A DNA stretch of 64,000 nucleotides. Source: Cyanobium sp. ATX 6F1 (GTDB lineage: Bacteria > Cyanobacteriota > Cyanobacteriia > PCC-6307 > Cyanobiaceae). Each line of letters opens with the position of its first letter. Position 1 is the first letter of the stretch. This document shows, one piece after another, positions 27,033 through 38,402 of the stretch. The stretch covers positions 62,001 to 126,000 of the forward strand of contig NZ_JAGQCS010000008.1 in assembly GCF_024346315.1 (NCBI RefSeq), in the 5' to 3' direction. The position numbers and the translations under genes were made by a program. The notes below the pieces were generated by a model. That model was given only the letters and a program-made list of their open reading frames with translations, had not been told where the DNA came from and searched no databases.

Positions 27033-27149
27033 TCGCACCAGCGCAATGCTGAGCGCCTAGCTAGTTACCCACAGCGGGTCGCCCTCCGTCAATCTCCGTT
27101 CAGGCCGCCTGCTGATGGCCGGCTTCGGCCCATCAGGGCGCTCCCGGAC

Positions 27150-28877
27150 TCAGGCCGGGAACACCCGCAACCGCCGCGTGGGGCCGCTGCCGAATTCCGC
27201 CCAGCGCAGGCGGTAGCGGCCCACCAGTTCGGCCTGCTGGCTGCGCACCCGATCGTTGCGAGGCAGCAGCTCCACCGGCCGGCCCTGGGGCAACACCACC
27301 TGCTCCACCGCCAGCCGGCATTCCTCCATCGCTCCGTGGCTGTCATCGAACTGGGCCGCCGGGGCGCTCTGAAGCACCTGGCTGGGGTGGTGGCGCAGGA
27401 GGCGCTCGAAGGCCCGCTGGATCTGGTGCAGGCTGTCGGACTTGATCACCAGGATCGGAACGCCGTGGAGCTGGGCCAGCCGTCGCACCTCGGGATCCCG
27501 CCCCAGCTGCTGACGGATGCTCAGCACCGCGTCCGCGTGCTCCACCGCCTCTGCCCGGACCACCGAATAGAGCTGGCCGCGCATCGCCTGGTCCACCAGG
27601 TGTTCGCTCAGGCCGCAGCAGAACAACCGCAGGGGCCCAGCGCTCCCGCGCTCGGGATCTCGCACGGCTGATTCGTAGGCCAGGGGAGCGGACTCGAACG
27701 GAGCCGGCATGGGCACCGGCACCAGGGCAGGGCGGGGTCGGGGCCCTGGCGGACTGGTCGGGCGCGATCGCGCCGGGCGAGGGGGTGGATCGAGCCCGGG
27801 AGTCCCGCCGAGATCCACCAGCCGCAGCCGCCCATCGGGGGCCAGTTCGCGCACCTGGGGCCGAGGGGGCTGTCCCCGCAACAGGAGATCCACGGTGCGG
27901 GCCACCTCCCGGTGCACCAGCCAGTGGCTGCGGGCATGCATCTCCACCGCCAGGGGGAAGGTGGGCTCGGCGCAGCGCTCCAGCACGGATTTCTGCGAAC
28001 CCCGACGACGGGCCTCCTCATCCCCGAGGGTGACCGATTGGATGCCGCCCACCAGATCGCTCAAGGTGGGGTTCTTGATCAGGTTGGCCAGCTCGTTGCC
28101 GTGGGCCGTGGCCACCAGCATCACGCCCCGTTCGGCGATCGTGCGGGCGGCCTGGGCCTCGAGTTCGGTGCCGATCTCATCGATCACGATCACCTCAGGC
28201 ATGTGGTTCTCCACCGCCTCGATCATCACCTGGTGCTGCAGCTCCGGCCGCGCCACCTGCATGCGCCTGGCCCGCCCGATCGCGGGATGCGGAATGTCGC
28301 CATCGCCGGCGATCTCATTGCTGGTGTCGATGACCACCACCCGCCGCTCCAGCTCATCGGCCAGCACCCGGGCGATCTCCCGCAGGGCCGTGGTCTTGCC
28401 CACCCCGGGGCGCCCCATCAGCAGCAGTGACTGCCCTGTGTCCAGCAGATCCCTGACCATGGCCACGGTGCCGTAGACCGCCCGACCCACCCGGCAGGTG
28501 AGACCCACCACCTCACCGCCCCGGTTGCGGATGGCGCTGATGCGGTGCAGGGTGCGCTCGATCCCGGCCCGGTTGTCGCCGCCGAAGCGGCCGAGCCGCT
28601 CCACCACAGCCGCCAGATCCCCGCGCTCGATCGGGCGCTCCCCCAGGGTCAGCGCCCGGCCGGGATAACGGGCTTCGGGCACGCGGCCCAGATCGAGCAC
28701 CACCTCCAGCAACTGCTCCCGACGGGCCGGCTCCGCCAGGGCCAGCTGCAGCCCCTCGGGCAGCACCTCCAGCAGACGATCCAGATCGTCGGTGATCCGC
28801 TGGGGCGCGATCAGGGGGCTGGGATCTGGAATCGGGGCGTTCAAGGGCCCAGCCTCGGGGTCAGGGATTCGCTCCAT
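27150..28877 (-). CDS. SpoIIIAA/Ycf45-type AAA ATPase
   Basis: 575 residues. A central P-loop ATPase domain has [31 protein letters not shown] and [17 protein letters not shown], resembling SpoIIIAA and the plastid/cyanobacterial Ycf45 family. A Pro/Arg-rich linker (about residues 370-415) leads to a C-terminal region ([25 protein letters not shown], then a basic segment) that may bind nucleic acid, as in R3H-bearing homologues. The precise role is unknown. The ATG at 28877 overlaps the ldpA stop region by 17 nt, suggesting co-translation. Confidence 0.88.
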   Translation of the reverse strand: MERIPDPEAGPLNAPIPDPSPLIAPQRITDDLDRLLEVLPEGLQLALAEPARREQLLEVVLDLGRVPEARYPGRALTLGERPIERGDLAAVVERLGRFGGDNRAGIERTLHRISAIRNRGGEVVGLTCRVGRAVYGTVAMVRDLLDTGQSLLLMGRPGVGKTTALREIARVLADELERRVVVIDTSNEIAGDGDIPHPAIGRARRMQVARPELQHQVMIEAVENHMPEVIVIDEIGTELEAQAARTIAERGVMLVATAHGNELANLIKNPTLSDLVGGIQSVTLGDEEARRRGSQKSVLERCAEPTFPLAVEMHARSHWLVHREVARTVDLLLRGQPPRPQVRELAPDGRLRLVDLGGTPGLDPPPRPARSRPTSPPGPRPRPALVPVPMPAPFESAPLAYESAVRDPERGSAGPLRLFCCGLSEHLVDQAMRGQLYSVVRAEAVEHADAVLSIRQQLGRDPEVRRLAQLHGVPILVIKSDSLHQIQRAFERLLRHHPSQVLQSAPAAQFDDSHGAMEECRLAVEQVVLPQGRPVELLPRNDRVRSQQAELVGRYRLRWAEFGSGPTRRLRVFPA

Positions 28878-29898
28878 CCTGGGTCCGCCAGGGATCGAGC
28901 AGCGAGCGAGCCATGGCCAGGGCTTCCGCCACCAGCTCCCGATCGGCCAGCAGTCCCGTTCCCCGTTCCTGGGCGCGCTGCAACAGCGGTTGGAGCAGGC
29001 GGCGGGCCACCCCCCCGAAGGCCACGCCGGCCACCGCGGGGCGCAACCCCTGGCGCCGCACCTGAGCCAGGCTGGTGGCGTTGGTGCCACCGGCCAGCTG
29101 AAGCGGACCGGGGGGGGCGATCGCCCGCAGTTCCCGCAACAGCCTGACGGCGGCATGGGCGCTGCCGGCCCCCAGATCGCCGCTCATCGGCCGCCCATCC
29201 AGCTGCCAGAGGGGACGGAAGCCAAGGGCACGCAGCGCCATGAACCGGCCCCAGAGTTCATCAGCGAGGGCCCCGGGCGCCCCCGGCCCCACCAGATCCT
29301 CCAGGCCACAGCTCACCGCCAGCCGCTTGAACACAAGGCCGGAGGCCTTGACCTGGGCCAGACGATCAGTGAAGGCCCGCCCCCGACCGGGGCGGGTGTG
29401 GATCTCCACGGCCTCCGGCCGCAGCTCCGCCAGCAAGGGCGCCACCGCTTCGGGAGCCAACTGGTGGTTTCGTTCCTCGATCAGGCCAAGGGGACAAACC
29501 GGCAGGCAACGGCCACAGCCATAGCAGCGCTGCTGCAGCACAGCGCCACGCTCACCGATGGCCAGGGCCGGGCAAACCCGCTGGCAGGGCCTTGGGCACT
29601 CCGGCGGGCAGCGCTCCGGATCGAACCAGGCCTTGCGGAAATGGGGATCGGCCCCATCGCTGAGGCTCACCATCAACCAGGGCTGCATGGCGCCCCGCTC
29701 AGCCGCCCAGGCCATCCCCCGTCGGGCGGCCGCCGCCACGGCCCCATCGGCGGCCACATCGATGCAATCGACCCCCGCCAGCGCATAGATGCCGCAGAGG
29801 TCCTCGATCGCGGGCAGGTCCTGGTTGCTGGCTCCGCAGATCAATTTGACCCAGTGACCGGCCGCCAGCGCCTGCTCAGGCAGCAACGAGTTGCTCAA
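28861..29898 (-). CDS. ldpA: Light-dependent period protein LdpA (iron-sulfur clock input)
   Basis: LdpA is an Fe-S protein that feeds redox state into the cyanobacterial clock in Synechococcus elongatus. This 345-residue protein shows [20 protein letters not shown] near its start and two ferredoxin-like Cys clusters: [14 protein letters not shown] and [12 protein letters not shown]. The likely start is the TTG at 29898, which overlaps the ndhN stop by 23 nt. A longer frame runs to 29925 and its start is not ruled out. Confidence 0.9.
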   Translation of the reverse strand: MSNSLLPEQALAAGHWVKLICGASNQDLPAIEDLCGIYALAGVDCIDVAADGAVAAAARRGMAWAAERGAMQPWLMVSLSDGADPHFRKAWFDPERCPPECPRPCQRVCPALAIGERGAVLQQRCYGCGRCLPVCPLGLIEERNHQLAPEAVAPLLAELRPEAVEIHTRPGRGRAFTDRLAQVKASGLVFKRLAVSCGLEDLVGPGAPGALADELWGRFMALRALGFRPLWQLDGRPMSGDLGAGSAHAAVRLLRELRAIAPPGPLQLAGGTNATSLAQVRRQGLRPAVAGVAFGGVARRLLQPLLQRAQERGTGLLADRELVAEALAMARSLLDPWRTQDGANP

Positions 29899-30337
29899 GG
29901 GGCTGCCAGCGCAGGCTGCGGGCACCCCCCATTTCCACCACCATGTGCAGGCCAGGCACCGTGCGGGTCAGCTGGATCAGGGAACGCAGTTCAGCGTTGG
30001 AGAGCACCTGACCTTCCAGAAGCCAGAGCACGATCGGGGCCTCACCTTCCAGCAGGGCACCGAGCTGGGGCATCACCCTCTGCACCTCGCCCACCGCGGC
30101 CCCCTTGCCAACGCTGTGGTGACCGAGATGGGGGGGACGGATGCCGTGCAGTTCCAGGAGGTAGGCCTGGGGATCACCGAGCCCCCGGGCCGAGGTGATC
30201 TGGGCCCGGTAGCCCGCCGCCCGCAGCCGACGCAACAGGCGCGTTTCGGCACCGCCTTCGAGGGGTGCATGGACCGCCAGGGCTCCAAAACGCTCCAACT
30301 CCTGGCGAAATCCGCGGCCTGAAAGCAACAGGGGCAT
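29876..30337 (-). CDS. ndhN: NAD(P)H-quinone oxidoreductase subunit N
   Basis: 153 residues beginning [29 protein letters not shown], with [38 protein letters not shown], which is diagnostic for NdhN of the cyanobacterial NDH-1 complex. NdhN is a peripheral subunit of the oxygenic-photosynthesis-specific domain, used for cyclic electron flow, respiration and CO2 uptake. The ATG at 30337 is chosen over an upstream in-frame ATG at 30445, which lacks family similarity. It leads the ndhN-ldpA-Ycf45 run. Confidence 0.95.
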   Translation of the reverse strand: MPLLLSGRGFRQELERFGALAVHAPLEGGAETRLLRRLRAAGYRAQITSARGLGDPQAYLLELHGIRPPHLGHHSVGKGAAVGEVQRVMPQLGALLEGEAPIVLWLLEGQVLSNAELRSLIQLTRTVPGLHMVVEMGGARSLRWQPLEQLVAA

Positions 30338-30420
30338 CGGGGCAGACCTCGAGATGGCGTCAGTTTGACAGTTAAGACCCTGAACCTGGCGGGTGGTCGA
30401 TGAGGGATGGTTCAGGCCCA

Positions 30421-30426
30421 TAGGGT
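30421..30426 (+). promoter_or_regulatory. Possible -10 element for the ribosomal operon
   Basis: TAGGGT in the sequence CCCATAGGGTATG, upstream of rplC. No good -35 is seen; the assignment rests on recurrence of the hexamer in this window. Confidence 0.3.
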
Positions 30427-30490
30427 ATGTTGTTTGCTTGTGCAACCGTTCTGTGCCCGTCCGCTAGCCGGGCCTCCAGCGCGCTGCACC

Positions 30491-30512
30491 AGGTCGTCAT
30501 TGGTGACGACCT
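30491..30512 (+). promoter_or_regulatory. Perfect 9-bp hairpin in the rplC leader
   Basis: AGGTCGTCA and TGACGACCT pair fully around a TTGG tetraloop, about 280 nt before rplC. There is no T-run, so it is not a simple terminator; an L3/L4-type autoregulatory leader is possible. Confidence 0.45.
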
Positions 30513-30792
30513 TCCCTGGCCAAGTACGTTCTCTCCCCTTGGATTCATCCGAGCGGAGTCCGTCGGGAAACTGTCGAATGCGCCCAATGGCACGGCCGAT
30601 CTTTGATCGGTGAGCGCCCAAGGGTCCGGTTCCTCAAGTCCCAGCCTGCTGTTTCGCCTCCCGCTAGCCAACCGGATTCCTCCTTCACGGGATGGCCCCG
30701 GTTCCGTCTGCGTTCGATCGAATCAGCCCACATCCTTCGCCGTCCCTTCGGACCTGGCGATCGGTGGTTCCGCTGGCGTTTTTCATCCTCCT

Positions 30793-31449
30793 ATGTCCAT
30801 CGGCATCCTCGGGAAGAAATTGGGCATGTCCCAATTCTTCGACGATGCAGGCAGATCCATCCCGGTCACCGTGATCGAGGCGGGTCCCTGCCGCATCACC
30901 CAACTCAAGAGCACCGGCACCGACGGCTACGTCGCCGTGCAGGTCGGCTTTGGCGACATCCGCGAAAAGCTGGTGAACCAGCCTGCCAGGGGCCACCTGG
31001 CCAAATCCGGCAGCGAGCCCCTGCGCCATCTGCGCGAATACCGCGTCGACAGCGTCGATGGCCTGGAGCTGGGCTCCTCCATCACCGTCGCCGCGTTTGA
31101 AGCCGGCCAGAAGATCGATGTCAGCGGCGACACCATGGGCCGCGGCTTCACCGGTCTGCAGAAGCGCCACGGCTTCAGCCGTGGCCCCATGAGCCACGGT
31201 TCAAAGAACCACCGCGAGCCTGGTTCGATCGGCGCCGGCACCACGCCCGGCCGGGTCTACCCCGGCAAGCGCATGGCGGGCCGCTACGGCGGCAAGCAGA
31301 TCACCACCCGAGGTCTGACGATCCTGAAGGTGGACACCGAGCGCAACCTGCTGGTGGTCAAAGGCTCGGTGCCCGGCAAGCCCGGCAGCCTGCTGAACAT
31401 CTCCCCCGCCAAGCGGGTGGGTACCAAGCCTGCCAACGGAGGGAAGTGA
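30793..31449 (+). CDS. rplC: 50S ribosomal protein L3
   Basis: 218 residues; [21 protein letters not shown] and [32 protein letters not shown] are the L3 core and the loop that reaches the peptidyl transferase centre. The ATG at 30793 is supported by the conserved N-terminus; the frame is open upstream to 30610 without similarity. It is the first gene of the super-operon; rpsJ, which precedes rplC in E. coli, is not here. Confidence 0.98.
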   Translation: MSIGILGKKLGMSQFFDDAGRSIPVTVIEAGPCRITQLKSTGTDGYVAVQVGFGDIREKLVNQPARGHLAKSGSEPLRHLREYRVDSVDGLELGSSITVAAFEAGQKIDVSGDTMGRGFTGLQKRHGFSRGPMSHGSKNHREPGSIGAGTTPGRVYPGKRMAGRYGGKQITTRGLTILKVDTERNLLVVKGSVPGKPGSLLNISPAKRVGTKPANGGK

Positions 31450-32084
31450 TGGCTGACATTCAGATTCGCGACTGGCAGGGCAAGGAGGCCGGCAAGGCCA
31501 GCCTTGAGCTCCGGGTCGCCAAGGAATCGAGCGCCAACGCTCTGGTGCACCGCGCCGTCGTTCGCCAGCTGGCCCATGCCCGCCAGGGCACGGCCAGCAC
31601 CCTCACCCGCTCCGAAGTGCGTGGTGGTGGCCGCAAGCCCTACAAGCAGAAAGGCACGGGCCGGGCCCGCCAGGGTTCGATCCGCACCCCCCTGCGCCCC
31701 GGTGGTGGCGTGACCTTCGGGCCCAAGCCCCGCACCTACACCAAGGCGATGAACCGCAAGGAGCGTCGCCTCGCCCTGCGCACCGCCCTGGTGAGCCGCC
31801 TCGAGAATCTCGTGGTGGTCAAAGGCTTCGCCGCAGACCTCGAAACCCCCAAAACCAAGGAGATCACCGCTGCCCTGCAGCGTCTCGGCATCGCCGAGGG
31901 CTCCAAGGTGTTGCTGGTGCTCGATGGCGCCAGCGAGGTGGTGCGCCGTTCGGTGCGCAACCTCGAAACCGTCAAGTTGATCGCCGCCGATCAGCTCAAC
32001 GTGTTCGATCTGCTCCACGCCAACACCTTGGTGGTGAGCGAAGAAGCCCTCGCAAAGATTCAGGAGGTCTACGGCGATGACTGA
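31449..32084 (+). CDS. rplD: 50S ribosomal protein L4
   Basis: 211 residues; [24 protein letters not shown] and the [11 protein letters not shown] loop are the L4 exit-tunnel loop. The start ATG overlaps the rplC stop by one base (TGATG); a GTG one codon earlier is possible. In E. coli L4 represses its own operon. Confidence 0.97.
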   Translation: MADIQIRDWQGKEAGKASLELRVAKESSANALVHRAVVRQLAHARQGTASTLTRSEVRGGGRKPYKQKGTGRARQGSIRTPLRPGGGVTFGPKPRTYTKAMNRKERRLALRTALVSRLENLVVVKGFAADLETPKTKEITAALQRLGIAEGSKVLLVLDGASEVVRRSVRNLETVKLIAADQLNVFDLLHANTLVVSEEALAKIQEVYGDD

Positions 32085-32379
32085 GCGTTTCGCAGGTCGG
32101 CTCGCGGATGTCATCCGCCGGCCGCTGATCACCGAGAAGGCCACCCGCGCCCTCGAGCAGAACCAGTACACCTTCGAGGTGGATCACCGGGCCGCCAAAC
32201 CCGACATCAAGGCCGCCGTCGAACAGCTGTTCGACGTGCGTGTCATCGGCATCAGCACCATGAACCCTCCCCGGCGCGCGCGCCGGGTGGGCCGTTTCGC
32301 CGGCAAGCGTGCCCAGGTGAAAAAGGCGGTGGTGCGCCTGGCCGAAGGCAACGCCATCCAGCTTTTCCCTGAGTCCTGA
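32077..32379 (+). CDS. rplW: 50S ribosomal protein L23
   Basis: 100 residues; [25 protein letters not shown] and [17 protein letters not shown] identify L23, which lies at the tunnel exit and docks trigger factor and SRP. The start overlaps the rplD stop by 8 nt. Confidence 0.97.
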   Translation: MTERFAGRLADVIRRPLITEKATRALEQNQYTFEVDHRAAKPDIKAAVEQLFDVRVIGISTMNPPRRARRVGRFAGKRAQVKKAVVRLAEGNAIQLFPES

Positions 32380-32394
32380 GGGGTCTGAACCGTT

Positions 32395-33258
32395 ATGGCA
32401 ATCCGTAAGTACCGCCCCTACACCCCCGGCACCCGCACCCGGGTGGCGAGCGACTTCAGTGAAGTCACCGAGCGCAAGCCCGAGCGCAGCCTTGTTGAGG
32501 CCAAGCACCGGCGCAAGGGCCGCAACAACCGCGGCGTGATCACCTGCCGCCACCGCGGCGGCGGCCACAAGCGCCTATACCGCATGGTCGACTTCCGCCG
32601 TGACAAGCACGGCGTGGCCGCCAAAGTGGCGGCTATTCACTACGACCCGCACCGCAACGCGCGCCTGGCGCTGCTCTTCTACGTCGATGGCGAGAAGCGG
32701 TACATCCTGGCCCCCGCAGGGGTTGAGCTTGGCCAGCAGGTGATTTCCGGGCCCGAGGCCCCGATCGAAACCGGCAACGCCCTGCCCCTCTCGGCGATCC
32801 CCCTGGGCTCCAGCGTCCACAACGTCGAGCTCTATGCCGGCCGCGGTGGACAGATGGTGCGCACCGCCGGAGCCAGTGCCCAGGTGATGGCCAAAGAAGG
32901 CGACTATGTCGCCCTCAAGCTGCCCTCCACCGAAGTGCGTCTGGTGCGCCGGGAGTGCTACGCCACCCTCGGCGAAGTCGGCAACGCCGAAGTGCGCAAC
33001 ACCAGCCTCGGCAAGGCCGGCCGCAAGCGCTGGCTCGGCCGTCGCCCCCAGGTGCGCGGCAGCGTCATGAACCCCTGCGACCACCCCCACGGTGGTGGCG
33101 AGGGTCGGGCACCGATCGGCCGCTCCGGTCCGGTCACCCCCTGGGGCAAACCCGCCCTGGGCCTCAAGACCCGCAAACGCAACAAACCCAGCAACCGGTT
33201 CGTGCTCCGGAAGCGTCGCCGCACCTCCAAGCGGAGCCGTGGCGGACGGGATTCCTGA
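32395..33258 (+). CDS. rplB: 50S ribosomal protein L2
   Basis: 287 residues; [21 protein letters not shown] and the near-universal [17 protein letters not shown], which includes the His implicated near the peptidyl transferase centre. Normal bacterial length and a basic C-terminal tail. Confidence 0.98.
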   Translation: MAIRKYRPYTPGTRTRVASDFSEVTERKPERSLVEAKHRRKGRNNRGVITCRHRGGGHKRLYRMVDFRRDKHGVAAKVAAIHYDPHRNARLALLFYVDGEKRYILAPAGVELGQQVISGPEAPIETGNALPLSAIPLGSSVHNVELYAGRGGQMVRTAGASAQVMAKEGDYVALKLPSTEVRLVRRECYATLGEVGNAEVRNTSLGKAGRKRWLGRRPQVRGSVMNPCDHPHGGGEGRAPIGRSGPVTPWGKPALGLKTRKRNKPSNRFVLRKRRRTSKRSRGGRDS

Positions 33259-33293
33259 TGCTCACCACCGTTTTGTTGTCTGCTTAAACCGCC

Positions 33294-33569
33294 ATGGGAC
33301 GTTCACTCAAAAAAGGTCCGTTTGTGGCCGACAGCCTGCTCCGCAAGGTCGAGGCCCAGAACACCGCCGGTGACAAGGGTGTGATCAAGACCTGGTCACG
33401 CGCTTCCACCATCCTGCCGATGATGATCGGCCACACCATTGCCGTTCACAACGGCAAAGCCCATGTTCCCGTCTACGTGACGGAGCAGATGGTGGGTCAC
33501 AAGCTTGGGGAGTTCGCCCCCACGCGCACCTTCCGGGGCCACATCAAGGACAAGAAAGGTGCCCGTTAA
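33294..33569 (+). CDS. rpsS: 30S ribosomal protein S19
   Basis: 91 residues; [18 protein letters not shown] and the [33 protein letters not shown] core identify S19, in the 30S head near S13. The 35-nt gap to rplB is typical of the operon. Confidence 0.97.
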   Translation: MGRSLKKGPFVADSLLRKVEAQNTAGDKGVIKTWSRASTILPMMIGHTIAVHNGKAHVPVYVTEQMVGHKLGEFAPTRTFRGHIKDKKGAR

Positions 33570-33579
33570 GGATCGACTT

Positions 33580-33939
33580 ATGGCCAATTCCACCCCCACC
33601 ACCCAAGCCCTTGCCCACGGCCGCTACATCCGCGGATCCGTATCCAAGGTGCGTCGTGTGCTCGATCAGATCCGTGGCCGGTCCTACCGGGAAGCGCTGA
33701 TCCTGCTTGAGTTCATGCCCTACCGCTCCACGGGCCCCATCACCAAGGTGTTGCGGTCCGCCGTGGCGAATGCGGAGCACAACCTGGGGCTCGACCCCGC
33801 CAGCCTGGTGGTGAGCCAGGCCACGGCGGACATGGGCCCCTCCCTGAAGCGGTTCCGGCCGCGCGCCCAGGGCCGTGCCTACGCGATCAAGAAACAAACC
33901 TGCCACATCAGCATTGCTGTGGCAGCCACCACCGCCTGA
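33580..33939 (+). CDS. rplV: 50S ribosomal protein L22
   Basis: 119 residues; [40 protein letters not shown] and the C-terminal beta-loop with [20 protein letters not shown], which lines the exit tunnel. The ATG at 33580 is the conserved start; the open frame from 33505 overlaps rpsS. Confidence 0.97.
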   Translation: MANSTPTTQALAHGRYIRGSVSKVRRVLDQIRGRSYREALILLEFMPYRSTGPITKVLRSAVANAEHNLGLDPASLVVSQATADMGPSLKRFRPRAQGRAYAIKKQTCHISIAVAATTA

Positions 33940-33958
33940 CCCCCGAGGACACCGCCCG

Positions 33959-34687
33959 ATGGGACACAAGATCCATCCAACCGGCCTGCGCCTGGGGATC
34001 ACCCAGGACCACCGCTCCCGTTGGTACGCCCCCAGCAAGACCTATCCGATCCTTCTTCAGGAGGACGACCGGATTCGCACCTTCATCCACAAGAAGTACG
34101 CCAGCGCCGGCATCAGCGATGTGCTGATCGCCCGTAAGGCCGACCAACTCGAGGTCGAACTCAAGACGGCACGCCCCGGCGTACTGGTGGGCCGCCAGGG
34201 CAGCGGCATCGAAGACCTGCGCGCCGGCATCCAGAAAACCATCGGCGATACCCACCGTCAGGTGCGCATCAACGTGGTGGAAGTGGAGCGGGTCGACGCC
34301 GACGCCTACCTGCTGGCCGAATACATCGCCCAGCAGCTGGAGAAGCGCGTGGCCTTCCGCCGTGTGCTGCGCATGACCGTTCAGCGCGCCCAGCGGGCTG
34401 GGGTCCTGGGGCTGAAGATCCAGGTGAGCGGCCGCCTCAACGGGGCTGAGATCGCCCGTACGGAATGGACTCGCGAAGGCCGTGTGCCCCTGCACACCCT
34501 CCGCGCCGACATCGACTACGCCACCAAGGTGGCCACCACCACCTACGGGGTGCTGGGCATCAAGGTTTGGGTCTTCAAAGGTGAAATCCTCCCCGGGCAG
34601 CAGGAACAACTGCCCGTGGGTGCCGGTCCCAAGCGCAGGGCCAGCCGGCGGCCCCAACAGTTCGAAGACCGCTCCAACGAGGAGTGA
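33959..34687 (+). CDS. rpsC: 30S ribosomal protein S3
   Basis: 242 residues; [24 protein letters not shown], the KH-domain motif [15 protein letters not shown] and [13 protein letters not shown] identify S3, at the mRNA entry tunnel. The ATG at 33959 matches the family start. Confidence 0.97.
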   Translation: MGHKIHPTGLRLGITQDHRSRWYAPSKTYPILLQEDDRIRTFIHKKYASAGISDVLIARKADQLEVELKTARPGVLVGRQGSGIEDLRAGIQKTIGDTHRQVRINVVEVERVDADAYLLAEYIAQQLEKRVAFRRVLRMTVQRAQRAGVLGLKIQVSGRLNGAEIARTEWTREGRVPLHTLRADIDYATKVATTTYGVLGIKVWVFKGEILPGQQEQLPVGAGPKRRASRRPQQFEDRSNEE

Positions 34688-34703
34688 TCAGGAGACCTGA
34701 ACC

Positions 34704-35165
34704 ATGCTGAGTCCAAAACGCGTCAAATTCCGCAAACAGCAACGGGGCCGCATGTGCGGCGTCGCCACCCGAGGCAACACCGTTGCCTTCGGTCAGTTTG
34801 CCCTTCAAGCCCAGGAGTGCGGGTGGATCACCTCCCGCCAGATCGAGGCCAGCCGGCGTGCCATGAGCCGCAGCGTCAAACGGGGCGGAAAGATCTGGAT
34901 CCGGATCTTCCCCGACAAGCCCGTGACCATGCGCGCTGCCGAAACCCGCATGGGTTCCGGTAAGGGCAACCCGGAGTTCTGGGTGGCCGTGATCAAACCG
35001 GGGCGCATTCTCTTTGAGATGGGCGGTCCCGAGATCACCGAAACGATTGCCCGGGAGGCCATGCGCCTGGCGCAGTACAAACTGCCGATCAAGACCAAGT
35101 TTCTGACCCTGGCCGACCAGGAGGCGGAAACCACCTCGGTCCCCGTTCAACCCGTGGAGGCCTGA
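34704..35165 (+). CDS. rplP: 50S ribosomal protein L16
   Basis: 153 residues; [17 protein letters not shown] and [31 protein letters not shown] identify L16, near the A-site tRNA. A C-terminal acidic extension (about 12 residues) exceeds the E. coli length. Confidence 0.97.
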   Translation: MLSPKRVKFRKQQRGRMCGVATRGNTVAFGQFALQAQECGWITSRQIEASRRAMSRSVKRGGKIWIRIFPDKPVTMRAAETRMGSGKGNPEFWVAVIKPGRILFEMGGPEITETIAREAMRLAQYKLPIKTKFLTLADQEAETTSVPVQPVEA

Positions 35166-35168
35166 CCC

Positions 35169-35381
35169 ATGGCACGCCCCGACATCGCCGACCTGCGCAA
35201 ACTCAGCGACGGCGAACTCAACGAGCAGATCGACGGCACCCGCCGCGAACTGTTCGACCTGCGCTTCCAGCAGGCCACCCGCCGACTGGAGCAACCCCAC
35301 CGTTTCAAGCTGGCCCGCATCAAGCTGGCCCAGCTTCAGACGGTGCAGGCGGAGCGCAAGCGCTCCACCGTCTCCACCTGA
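35169..35381 (+). CDS. rpmC: 50S ribosomal protein L29
   Basis: 70 residues; [52 protein letters not shown] in sequence gives the two-helix L29 fold at the tunnel exit. It starts 3 nt after rplP. Confidence 0.95.
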   Translation: MARPDIADLRKLSDGELNEQIDGTRRELFDLRFQQATRRLEQPHRFKLARIKLAQLQTVQAERKRSTVST

Positions 35382-35397
35382 TACCCCCCTCGATCCC

Positions 35398-35649
35398 ATG
35401 GCACTCAAGGAAAGGGTCGGCACCGTCGTCAGCGACAAGATGGACAAAACGGTGGTGGTGGCGGTGGAAAACCGCTTCCCCCACCCCATCTACCAAAAGA
35501 CCGTCAGCCGCACCACCCGCTACAAGGCCCACGATGAAGCCAACGCCTGCCGCGTCGGCGATCGGGTTCGGATCACCGAAACCCGACCGCTCAGCCGCAC
35601 CAAGCGCTGGACCGTGGCCGAAGTTCTTACCCCCAACGGCGCCAGCTGA
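35398..35649 (+). CDS. rpsQ: 30S ribosomal protein S17
   Basis: 83 residues; [21 protein letters not shown] and [19 protein letters not shown] are the OB-fold signature of S17, an early 16S rRNA binder. Confidence 0.97.
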   Translation: MALKERVGTVVSDKMDKTVVVAVENRFPHPIYQKTVSRTTRYKAHDEANACRVGDRVRITETRPLSRTKRWTVAEVLTPNGAS

Positions 35650-35661
35650 GGAGTTCTCAAA

Positions 35662-36027
35662 ATGATTCAGCAGGAAACCTACCTAAACGTCGCTGACAAC
35701 AGTGGCGCCAAGCGCATTCAGTGCATCCGGGTGCTCGGCACCAACCGTCGCTACGCCCACGTGGGCGATGTGATTGTGGCCGCCGTCAAAGACGCCATGC
35801 CCAACATGGGCGTCAAGAAATCGGATGTAGTGAAAGCAGTGGTGGTGCGCACCAGGGCCACCCTCCGTCGTGACACGGGCAATTCGATCCGCTTCGACGA
35901 CAACGCCGCGGTGATCCTCGGCAACGACAACAACCCCAAGGGCACCCGCGTCTTCGGTCCCGTCGCCCGCGAACTGCGGGAGCGGAACTTCACCAAGATC
36001 GTGTCCCTCGCTCCGGAGGTGATCTGA
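35662..36027 (+). CDS. rplN: 50S ribosomal protein L14
   Basis: 121 residues; [26 protein letters not shown] and [24 protein letters not shown] identify L14, which forms an intersubunit bridge. Confidence 0.98.
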   Translation: MIQQETYLNVADNSGAKRIQCIRVLGTNRRYAHVGDVIVAAVKDAMPNMGVKKSDVVKAVVVRTRATLRRDTGNSIRFDDNAAVILGNDNNPKGTRVFGPVARELRERNFTKIVSLAPEVI

Positions 36028-36028
36028 G

Positions 36029-36385
36029 ATGGCTACCGCCACCGTCAAAGCCAAGCCCACCCAGCGCATCAAGTTGCGCATCCGCAAAGGCGACACCGTC
36101 CAGGTGATCGCCGGCAAGGACAAGGGCAAGACCGGTGAGGTGCTCCGCACCCTGCCTAACGAAAACCGCGTGATTGTGCAGGGCATCAACCTGCGCACCC
36201 GTCACGTCAAGCCCACCCAGGAGGGCGAAAGCGGCCGCATCGTCACCGAGGAGGCCTCCGTGCATGCCTCGAATGTGATGCTGTACTCCACCAACAAAAA
36301 GGTGGCCAGCCGGGTGGAGATCGTCGTCGACAAGGACGGCTCCAAGAAACGCCGCCTCAAAAAGACCGGCGAACTGATCGACTGA
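36029..36385 (+). CDS. rplX: 50S ribosomal protein L24
   Basis: 118 residues; the KOW motif in [21 protein letters not shown] identifies L24, an assembly initiator on 23S rRNA. It lies 1 nt past rplN. An 88-nt C-rich spacer then precedes rplE. Confidence 0.96.
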   Translation: MATATVKAKPTQRIKLRIRKGDTVQVIAGKDKGKTGEVLRTLPNENRVIVQGINLRTRHVKPTQEGESGRIVTEEASVHASNVMLYSTNKKVASRVEIVVDKDGSKKRRLKKTGELID

Positions 36386-36473
36386 ACGCCAGACCCCCCA
36401 CCCTCCCTCTTTCCCCTCCCGCGTCCCTGTCCGCCTTCTGACCACGCCCAGAAGCGCACCCCTTCCCCCCGTC

Positions 36474-37013
36474 ATGTCACTGAAACAGCGCTACCGGGAG
36501 ACGATCCAGCCCAAGTTGCTCAAGGATCTCGATCTCTCCAACGTCCACGAAGTCCCCAAGGTGCTGAAAGTCACCGTCAACCGGGGCCTCGGTGAAGCCG
36601 CCCAGAATGCCAAGGCCCTCGAGGCCTCCATTGCCGAACTGGCCACCATCACCGGCCAGAAGGTGGTGGTGACCCGGGCGAAGAAGGCGATCGCCGCCTT
36701 CAAAATCCGCCAGGGCATGCCGATCGGCGTGGCCGTCACCCTCCGGGGTGAGCGGATGTACGCCTTCCTGGAGCGCCTGATCCACCTGGCGTTGCCGCGC
36801 ATCCGCGACTTCCGTGGCGTCAGCCCCAAGAGTTTCGACGGCCGGGGGAACTACACCCTGGGGGTTCGGGAACAGATCATCTTCCCTGAAATCTCCTACG
36901 ACAAGATCGACGCCATCCGCGGCATGGACATCACCATCGTGACCAGTGCCCGTAACGACGAAGAGGGCCGGGCCCTCCTCCGCGAGATGGGAATGCCGTT
37001 CCGCAGCAACTGA
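36474..37013 (+). CDS. rplE: 50S ribosomal protein L5
   Basis: 179 residues; [26 protein letters not shown]-like segment and [25 protein letters not shown] identify L5, which binds 5S rRNA and contacts S13. Confidence 0.97.
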   Translation: MSLKQRYRETIQPKLLKDLDLSNVHEVPKVLKVTVNRGLGEAAQNAKALEASIAELATITGQKVVVTRAKKAIAAFKIRQGMPIGVAVTLRGERMYAFLERLIHLALPRIRDFRGVSPKSFDGRGNYTLGVREQIIFPEISYDKIDAIRGMDITIVTSARNDEEGRALLREMGMPFRSN

Positions 37014-37032
37014 GCCCTCTTCGGACCCGACC

Positions 37033-37434
37033 ATGGCCAACCACGACCCAATTTCAGACCTGCTCACCCGCATCCGCAATGCGAGTGAGAAGAAGCACGA
37101 GAACACCAAGGTTCCCGCTTCGCGCATGGCGCTCAGCATCGCCAAGGTGCTGCAGCAGGAAGGCTTCATCGCCGAGATCAGCGAAGAGGGCGAAGGGGTG
37201 CAAAGCCACCTCGTCCTCCAGCTGAAGTACAGCGGTAAGCACCGGCAGCCCACCATCCGCCGCGTGCAGCGGGTGAGCAAGCCCGGCCTGCGCATCTACA
37301 AGAACACCCGCCAGCTCCCCAAGGTGCTGGGCGGACTCGGAGTGGCCATCATCTCCACCTCAAAAGGTGTGATGAGCGACCGTGACGCCCGCAAGCAGGG
37401 TGTCGGCGGCGAAGTGCTCTGCTACGTCTATTGA
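37033..37434 (+). CDS. rpsH: 30S ribosomal protein S8
   Basis: 133 residues; [27 protein letters not shown] and the C-terminal [22 protein letters not shown] identify S8. There is no rpsN between rplE and rpsH, as expected for cyanobacteria where it lies elsewhere. Confidence 0.97.
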   Translation: MANHDPISDLLTRIRNASEKKHENTKVPASRMALSIAKVLQQEGFIAEISEEGEGVQSHLVLQLKYSGKHRQPTIRRVQRVSKPGLRIYKNTRQLPKVLGGLGVAIISTSKGVMSDRDARKQGVGGEVLCYVY

Positions 37435-37450
37435 CCTGGGAGATTGATTC

Positions 37451-37990
37451 ATGTCACGCATAGGTAAAGCCCCGATCCCCGTCCCCGCCAAGGTGACCGT
37501 CAGCCTCAATGGCTTGGCCGTCACCGTGAAGGGGCCCAAAGGTGAGTTGTCCCGCACCCTCCCCGATGGGGTGTTGATCAGCCAGGAGGATTCCTCCGTG
37601 GTGGTGGCTCCCGCCAACACGAGTCGCCGCTCCCGGGAGCGCCACGGCCTCAGCCGCACCCTCGTCGCCAACATGGTCGAGGGGGTCAGCCAGGGGTTCA
37701 CACGCAAACTGGAAATCATCGGGGTGGGCTACCGGGCCCAGCTCAAGGGCCGCAACCTTGTGGTCCTGGCGGGCTACAGCCACCCGGTGGAGATGGTCCC
37801 CCCCGATGGGATCACCTTCGCCGTGGAGAACAACACCCAGGTGTTCGTCTCCGGAGCCGACAAGGAGCTGGTGGGCAACGAAGCCGCCAAAGTGCGCGCC
37901 ATTCGTCCTCCCGAGCCCTACAAGGGCAAGGGCATCAAGTACGAGGGCGAGCGGATCCTCCGCAAAGCCGGCAAGACCGGTAAGAAATGA
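37451..37990 (+). CDS. rplF: 50S ribosomal protein L6
   Basis: 179 residues; [21 protein letters not shown] and the C-terminal [28 protein letters not shown] identify L6, near the sarcin-ricin loop. Confidence 0.97.
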   Translation: MSRIGKAPIPVPAKVTVSLNGLAVTVKGPKGELSRTLPDGVLISQEDSSVVVAPANTSRRSRERHGLSRTLVANMVEGVSQGFTRKLEIIGVGYRAQLKGRNLVVLAGYSHPVEMVPPDGITFAVENNTQVFVSGADKELVGNEAAKVRAIRPPEPYKGKGIKYEGERILRKAGKTGKK

Positions 37991-38022
37991 GGTCGATCTG
38001 ACCGCCCCCACCCCGTACCGCC

Positions 38023-38388
38023 ATGTCCTCCCTTTCCCGCAAACAGCAGACCCAGAAACGGCACCGCCGCCTGCGTCGCCATCTCACAGGCACGGCCCAA
38101 CGTCCGCGTCTGGCCGTGTTCCGCTCGAACAACCACATCTACGCCCAGGTCATCGACGACGACGCCCAGAACACCCTGGCCGCCGCCTCGACCCTCGACA
38201 AGGATCTGCGCATCGCCCTCACCACCAGCAACACCACCGATGCCTCCGTGGCCGTTGGTGAGTTGGTGGCCAAGCGTGCCCTCGCCCAGGGCATCCAGCA
38301 GGTGGTCTTCGATCGCGGTGGCAACCTGTACCACGGCCGGGTGAAGGCCCTGGCTGACGCCGCCCGGGAAGCGGGCCTTCAGTTCTGA
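38023..38388 (+). CDS. rplR: 50S ribosomal protein L18
   Basis: 121 residues; [31 protein letters not shown] and [26 protein letters not shown] identify L18, which helps anchor 5S rRNA. Confidence 0.97.
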   Translation: MSSLSRKQQTQKRHRRLRRHLTGTAQRPRLAVFRSNNHIYAQVIDDDAQNTLAAASTLDKDLRIALTTSNTTDASVAVGELVAKRALAQGIQQVVFDRGGNLYHGRVKALADAAREAGLQF

Positions 38389-38402
38389 TCCCTGCTCTCA
38401 CC

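Larger units (their letters stand above)
30338..30792. other. 455-nt divergent region between ndhN and rplC, with rplC leader
   Basis: It holds no supported gene. A TAGGGT -10-like hexamer sits at 30421-30426 and a perfect hairpin at 30491-30512, so rplC would have a long untranslated leader of some 360 nt. A TTGACA at 30365 has no matching -10 at normal spacing. Confidence 0.5.

Noticed and set aside
27112-27136. Hairpin CTGATGGCC/GGCCCATCAG as a terminator for the Ycf45-type gene
   Set aside because: The stem is imperfect and there is no T-run on the minus strand, so it is not called.
30365-30370. TTGACA as a -35 element
   Set aside because: No -10 at 16-18 nt on the plus strand, so it is probably chance.
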